A stretch of DNA of 34,829 bases, taken from assembly GCA_001626925.1 (NCBI GenBank), contig LUOR01000078.1, positions 1-34,829 of the forward strand. The letters are read 5' to 3'. The notes beneath the pieces are model-generated. The model ran no database searches and was not told the origin of the DNA. It saw nothing but the letters and a program-made list of their open reading frames with translations. Source of the stretch: Moraxellaceae bacterium REDSEA-S32_B1. GTDB lineage: Bacteria; Pseudomonadota; Gammaproteobacteria; Pseudomonadales; Moraxellaceae. Both the position numbers and the translations under genes were made by a program. Every line of letters starts with the position of its first letter. The stretch's first letter is position 1. Shown here in pieces: positions 1 through 9,472 of the stretch.

Positions 1-1
1 C

Positions 2-1192
2 ATGGCTAAGGCTAAGTTTGAACGTAATAAACCACACGTAAACGTGGGCACGATCGGTCACGTTGACCATGGTAAAACAACATTGACAGCAGCGATTGCA
101 ACGATCTGTGCAAAAACCTACGGTGGTGAAGCAAAAGACTACGCGGCAATCGACTCTGCACCAGAAGAAAAAGCACGTGGTATTACTATTAATACCTCAC
201 ACGTAGAATACGACTCTCCAACACGTCACTACGCACACGTAGACTGCCCAGGACACGCCGATTATGTGAAAAACATGATTACTGGTGCTGCGCAAATGGA
301 CGGTGCGATCCTTGTATGTGCTGCGACCGATGGTCCAATGCCACAAACACGTGAACACATCCTACTATCTCGTCAGGTTGGTGTGCCGTACATCATCGTA
401 TTCTTGAACAAGTGTGACCTTGTTGATGATGAAGAATTGCTAGAATTGGTTGAAATGGAAGTTCGTGAACTTCTATCTTCATATGACTTCCCTGGCGATG
501 ACACTCCTGTTATCCGTGGTTCTGCACTTAAAGCACTTGAAGGTGATTCAGGTCAATATGGCGAATCAGCAGTGATTGCATTGGTTGAAGCACTTGACTC
601 GTATATCCCAGAGCCAGAGCGTGCAATCGACAAAGACTTCTTGATGCCGATTGAAGATGTATTCTCAATCTCAGGTCGTGGTACAGTAGTTACTGGCCGT
701 GTTGAGACTGGTATCGTTAAAGTTGGTGAAGAAGTTGAAATCGTTGGTATCAAAGATACAGCGAAAACAACAGTCACTGGCGTAGAAATGTTCCGTAAAT
801 TGCTTGACGAAGGTCGTGCAGGCGAGAACTGTGGTGTTCTTCTACGTGGTACAAAACGTGAAGAAGTACAGCGTGGTCAAGTATTGGCGAAGCCAGGTAC
901 AATCAAACCACACACCAAATTCGACGCAGAAGTATACGTACTTTCGAAGGAAGAAGGTGGTCGTCATACACCATTCTTGAACGGATATCGTCCACAATTC
1001 TACTTCCGTACAACGGATGTAACTGGTGCGATCCAACTGCAAGATGGCGTTGAAATGGTTATGCCAGGTGACAACGTAGAAATGTCAGTAGAATTGATCC
1101 ACCCGATTGCGATGGATCCGGGTCTGCGTTTTGCGATCCGTGAAGGCGGTCGTACAGTAGGTGCTGGTGTTGTTGCGAAAGTAACTGCATAA
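2..1192 (+). CDS. tuf: Elongation factor Tu
   Basis: This GTPase delivers aminoacyl-tRNA to the ribosomal A site during translation. The 396-residue protein is close to the usual length of about 394. The P-loop GHVDHGKT lies at residues 19-26, followed by the switch-I stretch RGITI, DCPGH at 81-85 and NKCD near 136, then the two beta-barrel domains ending in [11 protein letters not shown]. The start follows the conserved MAKxKFER N-terminus. Only one base precedes the ATG, so its promoter and SD lie outside the window. tRNA-Trp and secE follow it, as is common downstream of tuf in gammaproteobacteria. A short hairpin (1221-1236) sits between tuf and the tRNA, without a T-run. Confidence 0.98.
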   Translation: MAKAKFERNKPHVNVGTIGHVDHGKTTLTAAIATICAKTYGGEAKDYAAIDSAPEEKARGITINTSHVEYDSPTRHYAHVDCPGHADYVKNMITGAAQMDGAILVCAATDGPMPQTREHILLSRQVGVPYIIVFLNKCDLVDDEELLELVEMEVRELLSSYDFPGDDTPVIRGSALKALEGDSGQYGESAVIALVEALDSYIPEPERAIDKDFLMPIEDVFSISGRGTVVTGRVETGIVKVGEEVEIVGIKDTAKTTVTGVEMFRKLLDEGRAGENCGVLLRGTKREEVQRGQVLAKPGTIKPHTKFDAEVYVLSKEEGGRHTPFLNGYRPQFYFRTTDVTGAIQLQDGVEMVMPGDNVEMSVELIHPIAMDPGLRFAIREGGRTVGAGVVAKVTA

Positions 1193-1220
1193 TCTGCACA
1201 TGATTTAAAGAAATTCAGGT

Positions 1221-1236
1221 CGGAAATGCGTTTCCG
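1221..1236 (+). other. Hairpin between tuf and tRNA-Trp
   Basis: CGGAAA pairs with TTTCCG around a TGCG loop. No U-tract follows, so it is unlikely to be a complete terminator. It could protect the 3' end of the tuf mRNA or mark a processing point when the tRNA is cut from a tuf-tRNA co-transcript. That role is inferred. Confidence 0.4.
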
Positions 1237-1247
1237 GTCTGCTTTAT

Positions 1248-1323
1248 AGGTCAGTAGTTCAATTGGTAGAGCGTCGGTCTCCAAAACCGAATGTTGGGGG
1301 TTCGAGTCCCTCCTGACCTGCCA
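1248..1323 (+). tRNA. tRNA-Trp (anticodon CCA)
   Basis: A 76-nt cloverleaf can be drawn by eye. The acceptor arm AGGTCAG pairs with CTGACCT. The anticodon stem TCGGT/ACCGA carries the loop CTCCAAA with CCA at 1281-1283. The T-arm contains GTTCGAGTC, and the CCA end is encoded at 1321-1323. Its position between tuf and secE matches the usual arrangement in Pseudomonadales. It is probably co-transcribed with tuf and released by RNase processing. A further hairpin (TCCTGC/GCAGGA, 1333-1349) lies just after its 3' end. Confidence 0.97.
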
Positions 1324-1396
1324 ATATTACATTCCTGCTTTATGCAGGATTAATTATTCTATATAATAAGTCGCGAAATTTACGACGAGTACAAAA

Positions 1397-1837
1397 ATGT
1401 CGAATGATAAATCGCATGACGCCTCAGGCGATGCACCAATTCCACAACGTAACAATCCTGCAGAACTGGTCAAAAATGGCTCGCCATTTGATGTGATCTT
1501 ATGGATTATTGCTTTGGCGTTGTTGATTGCTGCAAGTCTAGCCAATCAATATTTGCCGCAATACTGGGCGCCTGCAAGTGATGTGTGGGTGCGTATTGGT
1601 GTAATTGCTGCTTGTATTATTGTGGCGATCGGTTTAATATACGCCACCCACCAAGGCAAGGGTTTTGTTCGTCTGTTAAAAGATTCACGCATCGAACTTC
1701 GGCGTGTGACGTGGCCAACAAAACAAGAAACGATCACGACTTCATGGCAAGTCTTGGTTGTAGTGATCATCACTTCACTGGTGTTGTGGGGTTTTGATTA
1801 CGTGCTAGGTATGTTGATTAAGTTAATTATCGGATAA
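1397..1837 (+). CDS. secE: Preprotein translocase subunit SecE
   Basis: This is the small essential subunit of the SecYEG protein-export channel in the inner membrane. The 146-residue protein has a polar N-terminus and three hydrophobic segments at roughly residues 31-50, 66-85 and 117-143. Before the last helix comes the conserved cytoplasmic motif ELRRVTWPTKQET, the SecE signature. The length is somewhat above the E. coli protein (127 aa). The ATG is preceded by a weak CGAG SD. A TATAAT-like hexamer at 1362-1367 could be a local -10, but I see no convincing -35. nusG follows after 6 nt, so the two are surely co-transcribed. Confidence 0.95.
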   Translation: MSNDKSHDASGDAPIPQRNNPAELVKNGSPFDVILWIIALALLIAASLANQYLPQYWAPASDVWVRIGVIAACIIVAIGLIYATHQGKGFVRLLKDSRIELRRVTWPTKQETITTSWQVLVVVIITSLVLWGFDYVLGMLIKLIIG

Positions 1838-1843
1838 GTTGCT

Positions 1844-2377
1844 ATGAAACGTTGGTATATCGTTCATGCCTATTCTGGCTATGAAAAACAAGTCATGCGT
1901 TCGTTGAATGAACGTATTGCACGTAGCACAGTTGCCGATAGCTTTGGTGAAGTCCTTGTTCCTACTGAAGAAGTAGTGGAAATGAAGGATGGGAAAAAAC
2001 GCAAATCTGAGCGTAAATTTTTCCCGGGTTACGTATTAGTTGAAATGGAAATGAATGACGATACTTGGCATATCGTCAAAGAGTGTCCAAAAGTATTAGG
2101 TTTTATTGGTGGCACACCTGAGAAGCCAGCACCGATCACGCAAAAAGAAGCGGATGCGATTTTGGCTCGTATTAATAATACAGGTGAGGCGCCACGTCCG
2201 AAGACCATGTTTGAGCCAGGTGAAGAGCTGTTGGTAACTGACGGTCCATTCACAGATTTCAAAGGTGTGGTTGAGGAAATTCAATACGAAAAATCTCGCT
2301 TGACCTTGACGATTAATGTCTTTAATCGTCCAACGCAAGTTGAATTAGAGTTTCGTCAAGTAGAAAAAGCCAACTAA
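1844..2377 (+). CDS. nusG: Transcription termination/antitermination factor NusG
   Basis: NusG binds RNA polymerase and couples it to Rho or to the ribosome. The 177-residue protein starts [17 protein letters not shown], typical of the NGN domain. It has the [10 protein letters not shown] segment and ends in a KOW domain ([17 protein letters not shown] onward, about residues 125-177). Length and start agree with the family. It lies 6 nt after secE. The SD overlaps the end of secE (GGAT near 1831), suggesting translational coupling. A weak terminator-like hairpin follows before rplK. Confidence 0.97.
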   Translation: MKRWYIVHAYSGYEKQVMRSLNERIARSTVADSFGEVLVPTEEVVEMKDGKKRKSERKFFPGYVLVEMEMNDDTWHIVKECPKVLGFIGGTPEKPAPITQKEADAILARINNTGEAPRPKTMFEPGEELLVTDGPFTDFKGVVEEIQYEKSRLTLTINVFNRPTQVELEFRQVEKAN

Positions 2378-2396
2378 CTTTTTCTGCTGTATCGTT

Positions 2397-2437
2397 GCCC
2401 GATAAGTTCTTTTGAATGATTCGGGCTTTGTTATTTT
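2397..2437 (+). terminator. Weak terminator or attenuator between nusG and rplK
   Basis: GCCCGA (2397-2402) pairs with TCGGGC (2421-2426), followed by TTTGTTATTTT. The stem is only 6 bp with an 18-nt loop and the T-tract is interrupted, so partial termination or attenuation is more likely than a full stop. It lies 20 nt after the nusG stop. Confidence 0.4.
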
Positions 2438-2438
2438 G

Positions 2439-2466
2439 TATTTGTCGTGTTTTTTTACGGCAAATA
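2439..2466 (+). promoter_or_regulatory. Hairpin in the rplK leader
   Basis: TATTTGTCGT (2439-2448) pairs with ACGGCAAATA (2457-2466) with one G-U pair, giving a 10-bp stem and a U-rich 8-nt loop. It lies 50 nt before the rplK start. In E. coli the rplKA mRNA leader is the target of L1 autoregulation. Whether this hairpin serves that purpose is inference; I did not recognise an exact L1 site. Confidence 0.4.
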
Positions 2467-2515
2467 CATACAATTTGGGGAGCCTAGCGGCGTTTGTACC
2501 CAAGAGGTAATTGAA

Positions 2516-2944
2516 ATGGCTAAGAAGATTGACGGCTATATCAAGCTGCAAGTTCCAGCTGGTAAAGCGAATCCATCTCCACCGATCGGTCCTGCACTCG
2601 GTCAACGTGGTGTCAACATCATGGCATTCTGTAAAGAATTCAATGCGGCGACACAAAAAGTTGAACCAGGTCTTCCGATTCCTGTCGTGATCACTGTGTA
2701 CAACGATAAGTCGTTCACATTCATCATGAAAACACCACCAGCTTCTATTCTTTTGAAGAAAGCTGCGGGTATCCCAAAGGGTTCATCTGTACCAAACAAA
2801 ACTAAAGTTGGTAAGTTGACTCGTGCTCAGTTAGAAGAGATCGCTACAACTAAAGAGCCAGATTTAACTGGTGCTGATTTAGATGCGCGTGTGCGTACCA
2901 TCGCTGGTTCTGCACGTTCTATGGGCTTGGAAACGGAGCTATAA
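2516..2944 (+). CDS. rplK: 50S ribosomal protein L11
   Basis: L11 forms the base of the ribosomal stalk (GTPase-associated centre) with L10 and L7/L12. From the ATG at 2516 the protein is [20 protein letters not shown] and 142 residues long, the same as E. coli L11. It has the conserved [20 protein letters not shown] segment. An in-frame ATG exists 69 nt upstream (2447), but it lies in the leader hairpin and has no SD. The ATG at 2516 has GAGG at 2504-2507 with 8-nt spacing. rplA starts 3 nt after the stop, so the two form a tight rplKA unit. Confidence 0.97.
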   Translation: MAKKIDGYIKLQVPAGKANPSPPIGPALGQRGVNIMAFCKEFNAATQKVEPGLPIPVVITVYNDKSFTFIMKTPPASILLKKAAGIPKGSSVPNKTKVGKLTRAQLEEIATTKEPDLTGADLDARVRTIAGSARSMGLETEL

Positions 2945-2947
2945 GAC

Positions 2948-3643
2948 ATGGCAAAATTAACTAAACGTCAAAAAGCCATCGCTGAAGCTGTTGAAGCGAA
3001 CAAAGTTTACACTTTGGAAGAAGCGGTAAAAGTTCTTAATGGTCTGCCTGCTGCAAAATTCAAAGAGTCTTTGGATGTTGCGGTCAACCTTGGTGTTGAT
3101 CCACGTAAATCAGACCAAGTAGTTCGTGGTGCAACAACACTTCCTGCTGGTACAGGTAAAACTGTACGTGTTGCTGTGTTTGCACAAGGTGCTGCTGCTG
3201 AAGCTGCAAAAGCTGAAGGCGCTGATATCGTTGGTTTTGATGATCTTGCAGAATCAATTCAAGCGGGCAACCTTGACTTTGATGTGGTGATTGCTGCACC
3301 TGACGCAATGCGCGTTGTCGGTAAGTTGGGTACGATCCTGGGTCCACGTGGCTTAATGCCAAACCCGAAAGTTGGTACTGTGACTCCTGACGTTGCTGGT
3401 GCTGTGAAAAATGCTAAAGCTGGTCAAGCACGTTACCGTGTAGACAAAGCGGGTATTATCCACGCTGCGATTGGTCAAGTTGGGTTCGAAGAAACTGCTG
3501 TACGCCAAAACCTTGAAGCATTGGTTGCTGACTTGAAGAAAGCTAAACCTGCGACTTCTAAAGGCGTATACATCAAAAAGATCACTTTGAGCTCAACGAT
3601 GGGTCCTGGTTTGATCATCGATGTAAACAACGTATCTAACTGA
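2948..3643 (+). CDS. rplA: 50S ribosomal protein L1
   Basis: L1 binds 23S rRNA at the mobile L1 stalk near the E site and, in E. coli, represses translation of its own rplKA mRNA. The 231-residue protein starts [16 protein letters not shown] and contains the family signature [16 protein letters not shown] near residues 128-143. It ends [16 protein letters not shown]. The SD (GGAG within the last codons of rplK) and 3-nt gap indicate coupling to rplK. A 353-bp structured leader separates it from rplJ. Confidence 0.98.
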   Translation: MAKLTKRQKAIAEAVEANKVYTLEEAVKVLNGLPAAKFKESLDVAVNLGVDPRKSDQVVRGATTLPAGTGKTVRVAVFAQGAAAEAAKAEGADIVGFDDLAESIQAGNLDFDVVIAAPDAMRVVGKLGTILGPRGLMPNPKVGTVTPDVAGAVKNAKAGQARYRVDKAGIIHAAIGQVGFEETAVRQNLEALVADLKKAKPATSKGVYIKKITLSSTMGPGLIIDVNNVSN

Positions 3644-3996
3644 GTTTTAAGCTAAGTTGGTTTAGATAAAGAATTTTAAAGTCCTGAGCTTCCTCTCCTT
3701 TGAGGAGAAGTTTTTGAGGTAAGAAGCGTTGGGAAAATCATAGATTTTTCTTGCGCTCGGGCAAAGATTCTCAATCTTTGCATTTTCTCCCTCAGGCATG
3801 CTTTGAATTGATGGGTGTAAATCTGTCAGCGTCAAAGACCTCGGGCGAGGTGAAGTGCTCACACTTTGCTTCTTAATCTTCCAGCCTGAGTAGACGCGGT
3901 GGTGTGATTGATGTCCTCCTCCGCGTGTAGGTCGCAAGGCCTACAAATTGGGAGTGCACTTGTATAAGTGTATAAGTCACCTTAGGAGGTTTTACA
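3644..3996 (+). promoter_or_regulatory. Structured rplJL leader (probable L10 autoregulatory region)
   Basis: This 353-bp gap has no credible gene but many inverted repeats. They are: a CTCCT/AGGAG stem with T5 (3689-3715); AAAATC/GATTTT (3734-3748); GCAAAGATT/AATCTTTGC, a perfect 9-bp stem (3761-3781); ACCTC/GAGGT (3838-3851); AAGTG/CACTT (3853-3866); ACGCGG/CCGCGT closing a larger element (3894-3926); an 8-bp stem with a GCAA tetraloop (3926-3945); and CACTT/AAGTG (3957-3970). The SD is AGGAGG at 3984-3989. In E. coli the equivalent gap carries a promoter and the mRNA site bound by L10-(L7/L12)4. The same role here is inferred from position and structure. I found no clean promoter. Confidence 0.6.
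3689..3716 (+). terminator. Possible terminator/attenuator after rplA
   Basis: CTCCT (3695-3699) pairs with AGGAG (3703-3707). The stem can be lengthened by CTT/AAG across a bulge, and TTTTT (3711-3715) follows. The stem is short, so partial termination of rplKA transcripts before rplJ is plausible but not certain. Confidence 0.35.
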
Positions 3997-4503
3997 ATGG
4001 CTCTTCTTATCGAAGGCAAAAAACAGATCGTCGCAGAAGTCAACGAAGTTGCTTCTAAAGCGTTCTCTGCCGTTGTTGCAGACTATCAAGGTTTGAACGT
4101 AGAGCAATTGACACAATTACGTGTTGAAGCTCGTAAGTTGGGTGTAACGACACGTATCGTGCGTAACACTTTGGCGAAGCGTTCATTCGAAGGTACAGCA
4201 TTCGATATTTTGAATGACAACCTAGTTGGTCCAACAATTCTTGGTTTTTCAACTTCTGAAGACGACATGGGTGCAGCTGCACGTTTGTTCGAAGAATTTG
4301 CAAAAACAAACAAGGCATTTGAACTCAAAGCTGCTGCATTCGATGGCAAGGTTTATCAAGGTGCTGAAGTAAGCGTAATCGCGAATCTTCCGAACCAAGA
4401 GAAAGCGCTTACGATGCTTGCATCTGTTCTTCAAGCTCCAATTTCGAAATTGGGTCGCCTAATGACGGCGCTCAAAGAGAAAAACGAGCAAGAAGCTGCA
4501 TAA
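3997..4503 (+). CDS. rplJ: 50S ribosomal protein L10
   Basis: L10 anchors L7/L12 dimers to the ribosome and acts as the autogenous repressor of this operon in E. coli. The 168-residue protein has the N-terminal rRNA-binding domain (VADYQGLNVEQLTQLR, TRIVRNTLAKRSFEG). The C-terminal helix that binds L7/L12 dimers ends SKLGRLMTALKEKNEQEAA. The start at 3997 has a near-perfect SD (AGGAGG at 3984-3989). It lies downstream of a long structured leader and 54 nt before rplL. Confidence 0.97.
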   Translation: MALLIEGKKQIVAEVNEVASKAFSAVVADYQGLNVEQLTQLRVEARKLGVTTRIVRNTLAKRSFEGTAFDILNDNLVGPTILGFSTSEDDMGAAARLFEEFAKTNKAFELKAAAFDGKVYQGAEVSVIANLPNQEKALTMLASVLQAPISKLGRLMTALKEKNEQEAA

Positions 4504-4557
4504 GCTTAAATTTAATCAATCATTTACACCATTTAATATCCATTTGGAGTTATTCTC

Positions 4558-4929
4558 ATGGCTTTAACAAACGAAGAAATCTTGAATGCAGTTGCTGAAA
4601 AAACTGTACTTGAACTTGTTGAATTGATCTCTGCTTTCGAAGAGAAATTCAATGTATCTGCTGCGGCTGTTGCTGCTGCACCTGCTGCTGGTGGCGCTGC
4701 TGCCGCAGCTGAAGAGCAAAGTGAATTCACTGTTGAATTGGCGAGCTTTGGCGGTAACAAAGTTGCTGTAATTAAAGCAGTTCGTGAAGCAACTGGTCTT
4801 GGTCTGAAAGAAGCGAAAGATCTTGTTGAAGGCGCTCCTTCTGCAATTAAAGAAGGCGTTTCTAAAGAAGAAGCTGAAGAGCTTAAGAAGAAACTTGAAG
4901 AAGCTGGTGCTGAAGTTAAACTTAAGTAA
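4558..4929 (+). CDS. rplL: 50S ribosomal protein L7/L12
   Basis: This is the stalk protein that recruits translation GTPases. The 123-residue acidic protein has an N-terminal dimerisation domain (residues 1-35). A flexible Ala/Gly hinge (about 37-55) follows, then a C-terminal factor-binding domain with [21 protein letters not shown], ending GAEVKLK. The SD GGAG lies before the ATG. It shares the rplJ leader. In E. coli L7/L12 is made in excess over L10, which usually needs a strong independent SD. Two hairpins follow before rpoB. Confidence 0.98.
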   Translation: MALTNEEILNAVAEKTVLELVELISAFEEKFNVSAAAVAAAPAAGGAAAAAEEQSEFTVELASFGGNKVAVIKAVREATGLGLKEAKDLVEGAPSAIKEGVSKEEAEELKKKLEEAGAEVKLK

Positions 4930-4937
4930 TGGCTTAG

Positions 4938-4964
4938 GGAGTTGGTTTTTTTTAAATCAGCTCC
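4938..4964 (+). other. Hairpin after rplL
   Basis: The arms 4938-4948 and 4954-4964 pair over 11 positions (two G-U) around a loop of five T. It stands 9 nt after the rplL stop and directly before the strong terminator stem at 4972. It may be an mRNA-stability or processing element. The function is not evident from the sequence. Confidence 0.45.
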
Positions 4965-4971
4965 AAAAAAC

Positions 4972-5002
4972 GGCTGATGACTCTTGGGTCATCAGCCTTT
5001 TT
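4972..5002 (+). terminator. Intrinsic terminator/attenuator between rplL and rpoB
   Basis: GGCTGATGAC (4972-4981) and GTCATCAGCC (4988-4997) form a perfect 10-bp stem with a 6-nt loop, followed by TTTTT (4998-5002). In E. coli a partial attenuator at this place lowers rpoBC expression relative to the ribosomal proteins. The stem here looks strong, so either readthrough/antitermination or a promoter between it and rpoB should supply rpoBC. Confidence 0.8.
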
Positions 5003-5256
5003 GCGTTACAATAATCGGCTCGCTTTTTGATGAAGTCTCATTTTTACGCCGATAACGTGATTGTGTTGAATGTTTAGCAATGTTTTTCTATTTATTTTTC
5101 AATAATTTGAAAGATCGTAGAGCATATTGCTAAACATTTTATTGTCGCTTTTGGTTTTTTGCAGCTTTGAAAAGCGACGGTCAGCCTTGACCCGTTGATA
5201 ACTTCTGCTCCATCTCGTACTGCAGACGAGATGAGTTTAATGTCCGAGGAATCCAA
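5003..5256 (+). promoter_or_regulatory. rpoB leader with two hairpins
   Basis: There is no gene in this gap. A 9-bp stem GTCGCTTTT/AAAAGCGAC (5144-5178, 17-nt loop) and an 8-bp stem CATCTCGT/ACGAGATG (5211-5233) are visible. The second ends 12 nt before the rpoB SD, GAGGA (5246-5250). A weak promoter-like pair TTGGGT (4984-4989) and TACAAT (5008-5013) with 18-nt spacing overlaps the terminator. In E. coli this gap has an RNase III site; one of these stems could be the counterpart, which is inference. Confidence 0.45.
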
Positions 5257-8200
5257 ATGGCATACTCTTATACCGAAAAGAAACGGATCCGCAAAAACTT
5301 TGGTAATTTGCCGAACATCATGGATGTTCCTTACTTGCTCGCTATTCAGGTGGACTCGTATCGAACGTTCTTGCAAGACGGCAAAACACCGAAGAACCGT
5401 GATGATATTGGCTTGCAAGCCGCATTTCGTTCTGTATTTCCAATTGAAAGTTATTCAGGAAATGCAGCTTTAGAGTTTGTCGAATATAGTTTGGGTAAGC
5501 CTGAGTTTGACGTGCGTGAATGTATTTTGCGTGGTTCGACTTATGCTGCACCGATGCGTGTCAAAATCCGTTTGATTTTGCGTGATCGTGATACCAAAGC
5601 GATCAAAGATGTCCGTGAACAAGAAGTCTATATGGGCGAAATGCCTTTGATGACTGATAACGGAACATTCGTGATTAACGGTACTGAGCGTGTGATCGTA
5701 TCGCAATTGCATCGTTCACCAGGCGTATTCTTTGATCATGATAAGGGTAAAACCCACTCTAGCGGTAAAGTGCTTTATTCAGCACGGATTATTCCTTACC
5801 GTGGTTCTTGGTTGGACTTTGAGTTTGATGCCAAAGATTTAGTGTATGTGCGTATCGACCGTCGCCGTAAGTTGTTGGCCTCTGTGATTTTACGTGCGCT
5901 CGAATATACCACAGAGCAAATTCTTGGTTTGTTCTTTGAAAAAGTGCCTGTTTATGTTGATGCGTCGAGCTATCAAATTGATCTCGTTCCAGATCGCTTG
6001 CGTGGTGAGATGGCACAGTTCGATATCGCTGGCGAAGATGGCAAAGTCATCGTTGAGCAAGGCAAGCGTATCAATGCGCGTCACGTGCGTCAGATGGAAG
6101 CTGCAAACTTGTCTAAGCTTGCAGTGCCAGATGAGTATCTATACGAACGTATTACTGCTGAAGACATTAGCTTAAAAGATGGTGAAGTGCTCCCTGCAAA
6201 TACGGTGATTTCTCACGATATCTTAGTGAAAATCGCTGAAGCGGGTGTGAAGCAGTTTAACATCCTATTTACCAACGATATTGATCGTGGTTCTTACATC
6301 GCTGATACATTGCGTGCTGACATTACACGTGATCGTGACGAAGCGTTGGTCGAAATCTATAAAGTAATGCGTCCAGGCGAGCCACCGACGAAAGATGCTG
6401 CTGAAAACCTATTTGGTAATTTGTTCTTTAGCCCTGAGCGCTATGACTTGTCACCAGTTGGTCGTATGAAGTTTAACCGTCGTTTGGGTCGTCCTTATGA
6501 CGTGGGTACAGATCATAAAACACGCCAAGTCGAAGGTGTATTGTCTAACGATGACATCATCGATGTAATGCGTACTTTGGTTGAGATCCGCAACGGTAAG
6601 GGTGAAGTCGATGATATCGACCACTTAGGTAACCGTCGTGTCCGTTCTGTTGGTGAAATGACTGAAAACCAATTCCGTGTTGGTTTGGTGCGTGTTGAGC
6701 GTGCAGTGAAAGAGCGTCTTTCCCAAGCTGAAACCGATAACTTGTCACCACAGGATTTGATTAATGCTAAGCCTGTAGCTGCAGCGATCAAAGAATTCTT
6801 TGGTTCAAGCCAATTGTCACAATTTATGGATCAAAACAACCCATTGTCTGAGATCACACACAAACGTCGTGTTTCAGCATTAGGGCCAGGTGGTTTGACC
6901 CGTGAACGTGCAGGTTTTGAGGTGCGTGACGTACATCAAACCCATTATGGTCGTGTATGTCCAATTGAAACCCCTGAAGGTCCAAACATTGGTTTGATCA
7001 ACTCGCTGTCCGTCTATGCTAAAACCAACGATTTCGGTTTCTTAGAAACCCCATATCGTAAAGTGGTTGATGGTGTTGTGACAGATGAGATCGAATACTT
7101 ATCTGCGATCGAAGAAGTCGGTACCGTGATTGCGCAAGCAGACTCTGCGGTAGATGCCAAAGGCGCATTTACTGATGAAGTGGTGTCTGTACGTCATCAA
7201 GGCGAATTCGTGCGTATGCCGCCTGAAAAAGTGACTCATATGGATGTTTCACCACAGCAGGTGGTTTCGGTTGCAGCGTCATTGATTCCTTTCCTTGAAC
7301 ACGATGATGCTAACCGTGCATTGATGGGTTCAAACATGCAACGTCAGGCGGTGCCGACACTGCGTGCGGATAAGCCACTTGTAGGTACAGGCATGGAACG
7401 TCACGTCGCACGTGACTCTGGTGTGTGTGTGATTGCAAACCGTGGCGGTAAGATCGACTACGTGGATGCATCTCGTATCGTAATCCGTGTTCATGAAGAT
7501 GAAATGGTCGCTGGTGAAGCAGGTGTAGATATCTACAACTTGATCAAATACACCCGTTCGAACCAAAACACCTGTATCAACCAAAACATTATTGTCAATC
7601 AAGGCGATGAAGTTGCACGTGGCGATATCTTGGCGGATGGTCCATCAACAGATATGGGTGAATTGGCACTCGGTCAAAACATGCGTGTCGCATTCATGAC
7701 ATGGAATGGTTATAATTTCGAGGACTCGATATTATTATCAGAACGTGTGGTGCAAGAAGATCGCTTGACGTCGATTCACATCCAAGAGTTGTCATGTGTT
7801 GCTCGTGATACCAAGCTGGGTTCAGAAGAAATCACTGCCGATATACCAAACGTCGGTGAAGCAGCGCTGTCGAAACTGGATGAATCAGGTATTGTCTACA
7901 TCGGTGCAGAAGTGACTGCAGGTGATATTCTCGTAGGTAAAGTGACGCCTAAAGGTGAAACACAACTTACTCCTGAAGAAAAACTCCTGCGTGCAATCTT
8001 CGGTGAAAAAGCGGCAGACGTAAAAGATTCATCTTTACGTGTACCGTCAGGCACTAAAGGTACGATTATCGATGTACAAGTCTTCACCCGTGATGGCGTG
8101 GAAAAAGATGAACGTGCTCTCGCAATCGAAAAAGCACAGCTCGATGCGTACCGTAAAGATTTGAAAGAAGAATTCAAAATCTTCGAAGAAGCTGCACGTG

Positions 8201-9345
8201 AACGTATGATTCGCCTACTTGATGGTCAAACATCGAACGGTGGTGGTACAACCAAACGCGGCGATAAGCTGACTGCGGACGTGTTGTCTGGTCTTGAGTT
8301 TGTTGATTTGAAAGAAGTTCAAGCCAATGACGAAGATGTTGCGGAGCGTATGAATCAAATTTTGGCATTCTTACAAGAGAAGAGCCAAGAGATTGATGAA
8401 AAATTCGCAGAGAAGAAACGCAAAATCGCACAAGGTGATGAGCTTACTCACGGTGTGTTGAAAGTCGTTAAAGTGTACTTGGCTGTGAAACGTCGTATCC
8501 AACCGGGTGATAAGATGGCGGGTCGTCATGGTAACAAAGGTGTTGTTTCGAACATCTTGCCAGTCGAAGACATGCCACACGATGCCAATGGTGTACCAGT
8601 CGATGTGGTGTTAAACCCATTGGGTGTACCATCTCGTATGAACGTAGGTCAGATTCTTGAAACGCATTTGGGTCTAGCTGCAAAAGGCTTAGGCGAGCAA
8701 ATCGACAAGATGATCAAGCAACAACGTGCGATGGCTGATCTACGTGACTTCTTAGACAAGATCTACAACAAAGTTGGCGGTACGCAAGAAGATCTCAACA
8801 GCTTGACTGATGAAGAAGTGCTAAAACTTGCAGGTAACTTGCGTGGTGGTGTTCCACTGGCAACCCCTGTATTTGACGGTGCAGAAGAAGGTCAAATCAA
8901 AGAATTGCTCGAGCTTGCAAGCTACTCACGTACAGGTCAAGTCGAGTTGTTCGATGGTCGTACTGGTGATAAGTTTGATCGTCCTGTGACTGTGGGTTAT
9001 ATGTACATGCTCAAACTCAACCACTTGGTGGATGACAAGATGCATGCACGTTCGACTGGTTCTTACTCATTAGTGACGCAACAACCACTTGGTGGTAAAG
9101 CACAATTCGGTGGTCAGCGTTTCGGTGAGATGGAGGTTTGGGCACTTGAGGCTTATGGTGCTGCGTACACTCTTCAAGAGATGTTGACAGTCAAGTCAGA
9201 TGACGTCGAAGGTCGTACCCGTATCTATAAGAACATCGTTGATGGTAACCATTATATGGATCCAGGTATGCCTGAGTCATTCAACGTATTGACCAAAGAG
9301 ATCCGTTCTTTAGGTATCAACATTGAACTGAAAAATGGTGACTAA
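5257..9345 (+). CDS. rpoB: DNA-directed RNA polymerase subunit beta
   Basis: This is the catalytic beta subunit of RNA polymerase, with half of the active-site cleft and the rifampicin pocket. The 1362-residue protein starts [16 protein letters not shown], matching the family N-terminus. It is slightly longer than E. coli (1342). The rifampicin region (residues about 516-543) has D525, H535 and S540, equivalent to E. coli D516, H526 and S531. All are wild type, so no common resistance change is present. [15 protein letters not shown] near residue 1085 is the conserved active-centre segment. The C-terminus ends [11 protein letters not shown]. rpoC follows after 127 nt. Confidence 0.99.
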   Translation: MAYSYTEKKRIRKNFGNLPNIMDVPYLLAIQVDSYRTFLQDGKTPKNRDDIGLQAAFRSVFPIESYSGNAALEFVEYSLGKPEFDVRECILRGSTYAAPMRVKIRLILRDRDTKAIKDVREQEVYMGEMPLMTDNGTFVINGTERVIVSQLHRSPGVFFDHDKGKTHSSGKVLYSARIIPYRGSWLDFEFDAKDLVYVRIDRRRKLLASVILRALEYTTEQILGLFFEKVPVYVDASSYQIDLVPDRLRGEMAQFDIAGEDGKVIVEQGKRINARHVRQMEAANLSKLAVPDEYLYERITAEDISLKDGEVLPANTVISHDILVKIAEAGVKQFNILFTNDIDRGSYIADTLRADITRDRDEALVEIYKVMRPGEPPTKDAAENLFGNLFFSPERYDLSPVGRMKFNRRLGRPYDVGTDHKTRQVEGVLSNDDIIDVMRTLVEIRNGKGEVDDIDHLGNRRVRSVGEMTENQFRVGLVRVERAVKERLSQAETDNLSPQDLINAKPVAAAIKEFFGSSQLSQFMDQNNPLSEITHKRRVSALGPGGLTRERAGFEVRDVHQTHYGRVCPIETPEGPNIGLINSLSVYAKTNDFGFLETPYRKVVDGVVTDEIEYLSAIEEVGTVIAQADSAVDAKGAFTDEVVSVRHQGEFVRMPPEKVTHMDVSPQQVVSVAASLIPFLEHDDANRALMGSNMQRQAVPTLRADKPLVGTGMERHVARDSGVCVIANRGGKIDYVDASRIVIRVHEDEMVAGEAGVDIYNLIKYTRSNQNTCINQNIIVNQGDEVARGDILADGPSTDMGELALGQNMRVAFMTWNGYNFEDSILLSERVVQEDRLTSIHIQELSCVARDTKLGSEEITADIPNVGEAALSKLDESGIVYIGAEVTAGDILVGKVTPKGETQLTPEEKLLRAIFGEKAADVKDSSLRVPSGTKGTIIDVQVFTRDGVEKDERALAIEKAQLDAYRKDLKEEFKIFEEAARERMIRLLDGQTSNGGGTTKRGDKLTADVLSGLEFVDLKEVQANDEDVAERMNQILAFLQEKSQEIDEKFAEKKRKIAQGDELTHGVLKVVKVYLAVKRRIQPGDKMAGRHGNKGVVSNILPVEDMPHDANGVPVDVVLNPLGVPSRMNVGQILETHLGLAAKGLGEQIDKMIKQQRAMADLRDFLDKIYNKVGGTQEDLNSLTDEEVLKLAGNLRGGVPLATPVFDGAEEGQIKELLELASYSRTGQVELFDGRTGDKFDRPVTVGYMYMLKLNHLVDDKMHARSTGSYSLVTQQPLGGKAQFGGQRFGEMEVWALEAYGAAYTLQEMLTVKSDDVEGRTRIYKNIVDGNHYMDPGMPESFNVLTKEIRSLGINIELKNGD

Positions 9346-9472
9346 GTAATCCCCCTTGCGGCGCTTTAACCGCGCCTCACCTCTTATGAAAACAGGGGTT
9401 AGGGGAGATTTGAAAATACCCAGTTTTGACCCAGCCGAGTGAGCGATACGCCTCGGCAAACGGAGAAAAAAA
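9346..9472 (+). promoter_or_regulatory. rpoB-rpoC spacer with hairpins before the rpoC SD
   Basis: GGCGC/GCGCC (9360-9376) and GCCGAG/CTCGGC (9434-9457, 12-nt loop) are perfect short stems. The second ends 4 nt before the GGAG SD (9462-9465) of rpoC, so it could affect ribosome access. No T-run follows either stem, so this does not look like a terminator, and rpoC is expected to be co-transcribed with rpoB. Confidence 0.4.

Noticed and set aside
2447..2515. Longer start for rplK at ATG 2447
   Set aside because: The extra 23 residues lie within a leader hairpin and match no L11; ATG 2516 has the SD and gives the standard 142 residues.
3662..3937. A 91-codon open frame on the minus strand across the rplJ leader
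   Set aside because: It lies antisense to a structured leader, its composition (Arg/Ser/Pro/Lys mix) resembles no family, and the stems explain the sequence better.
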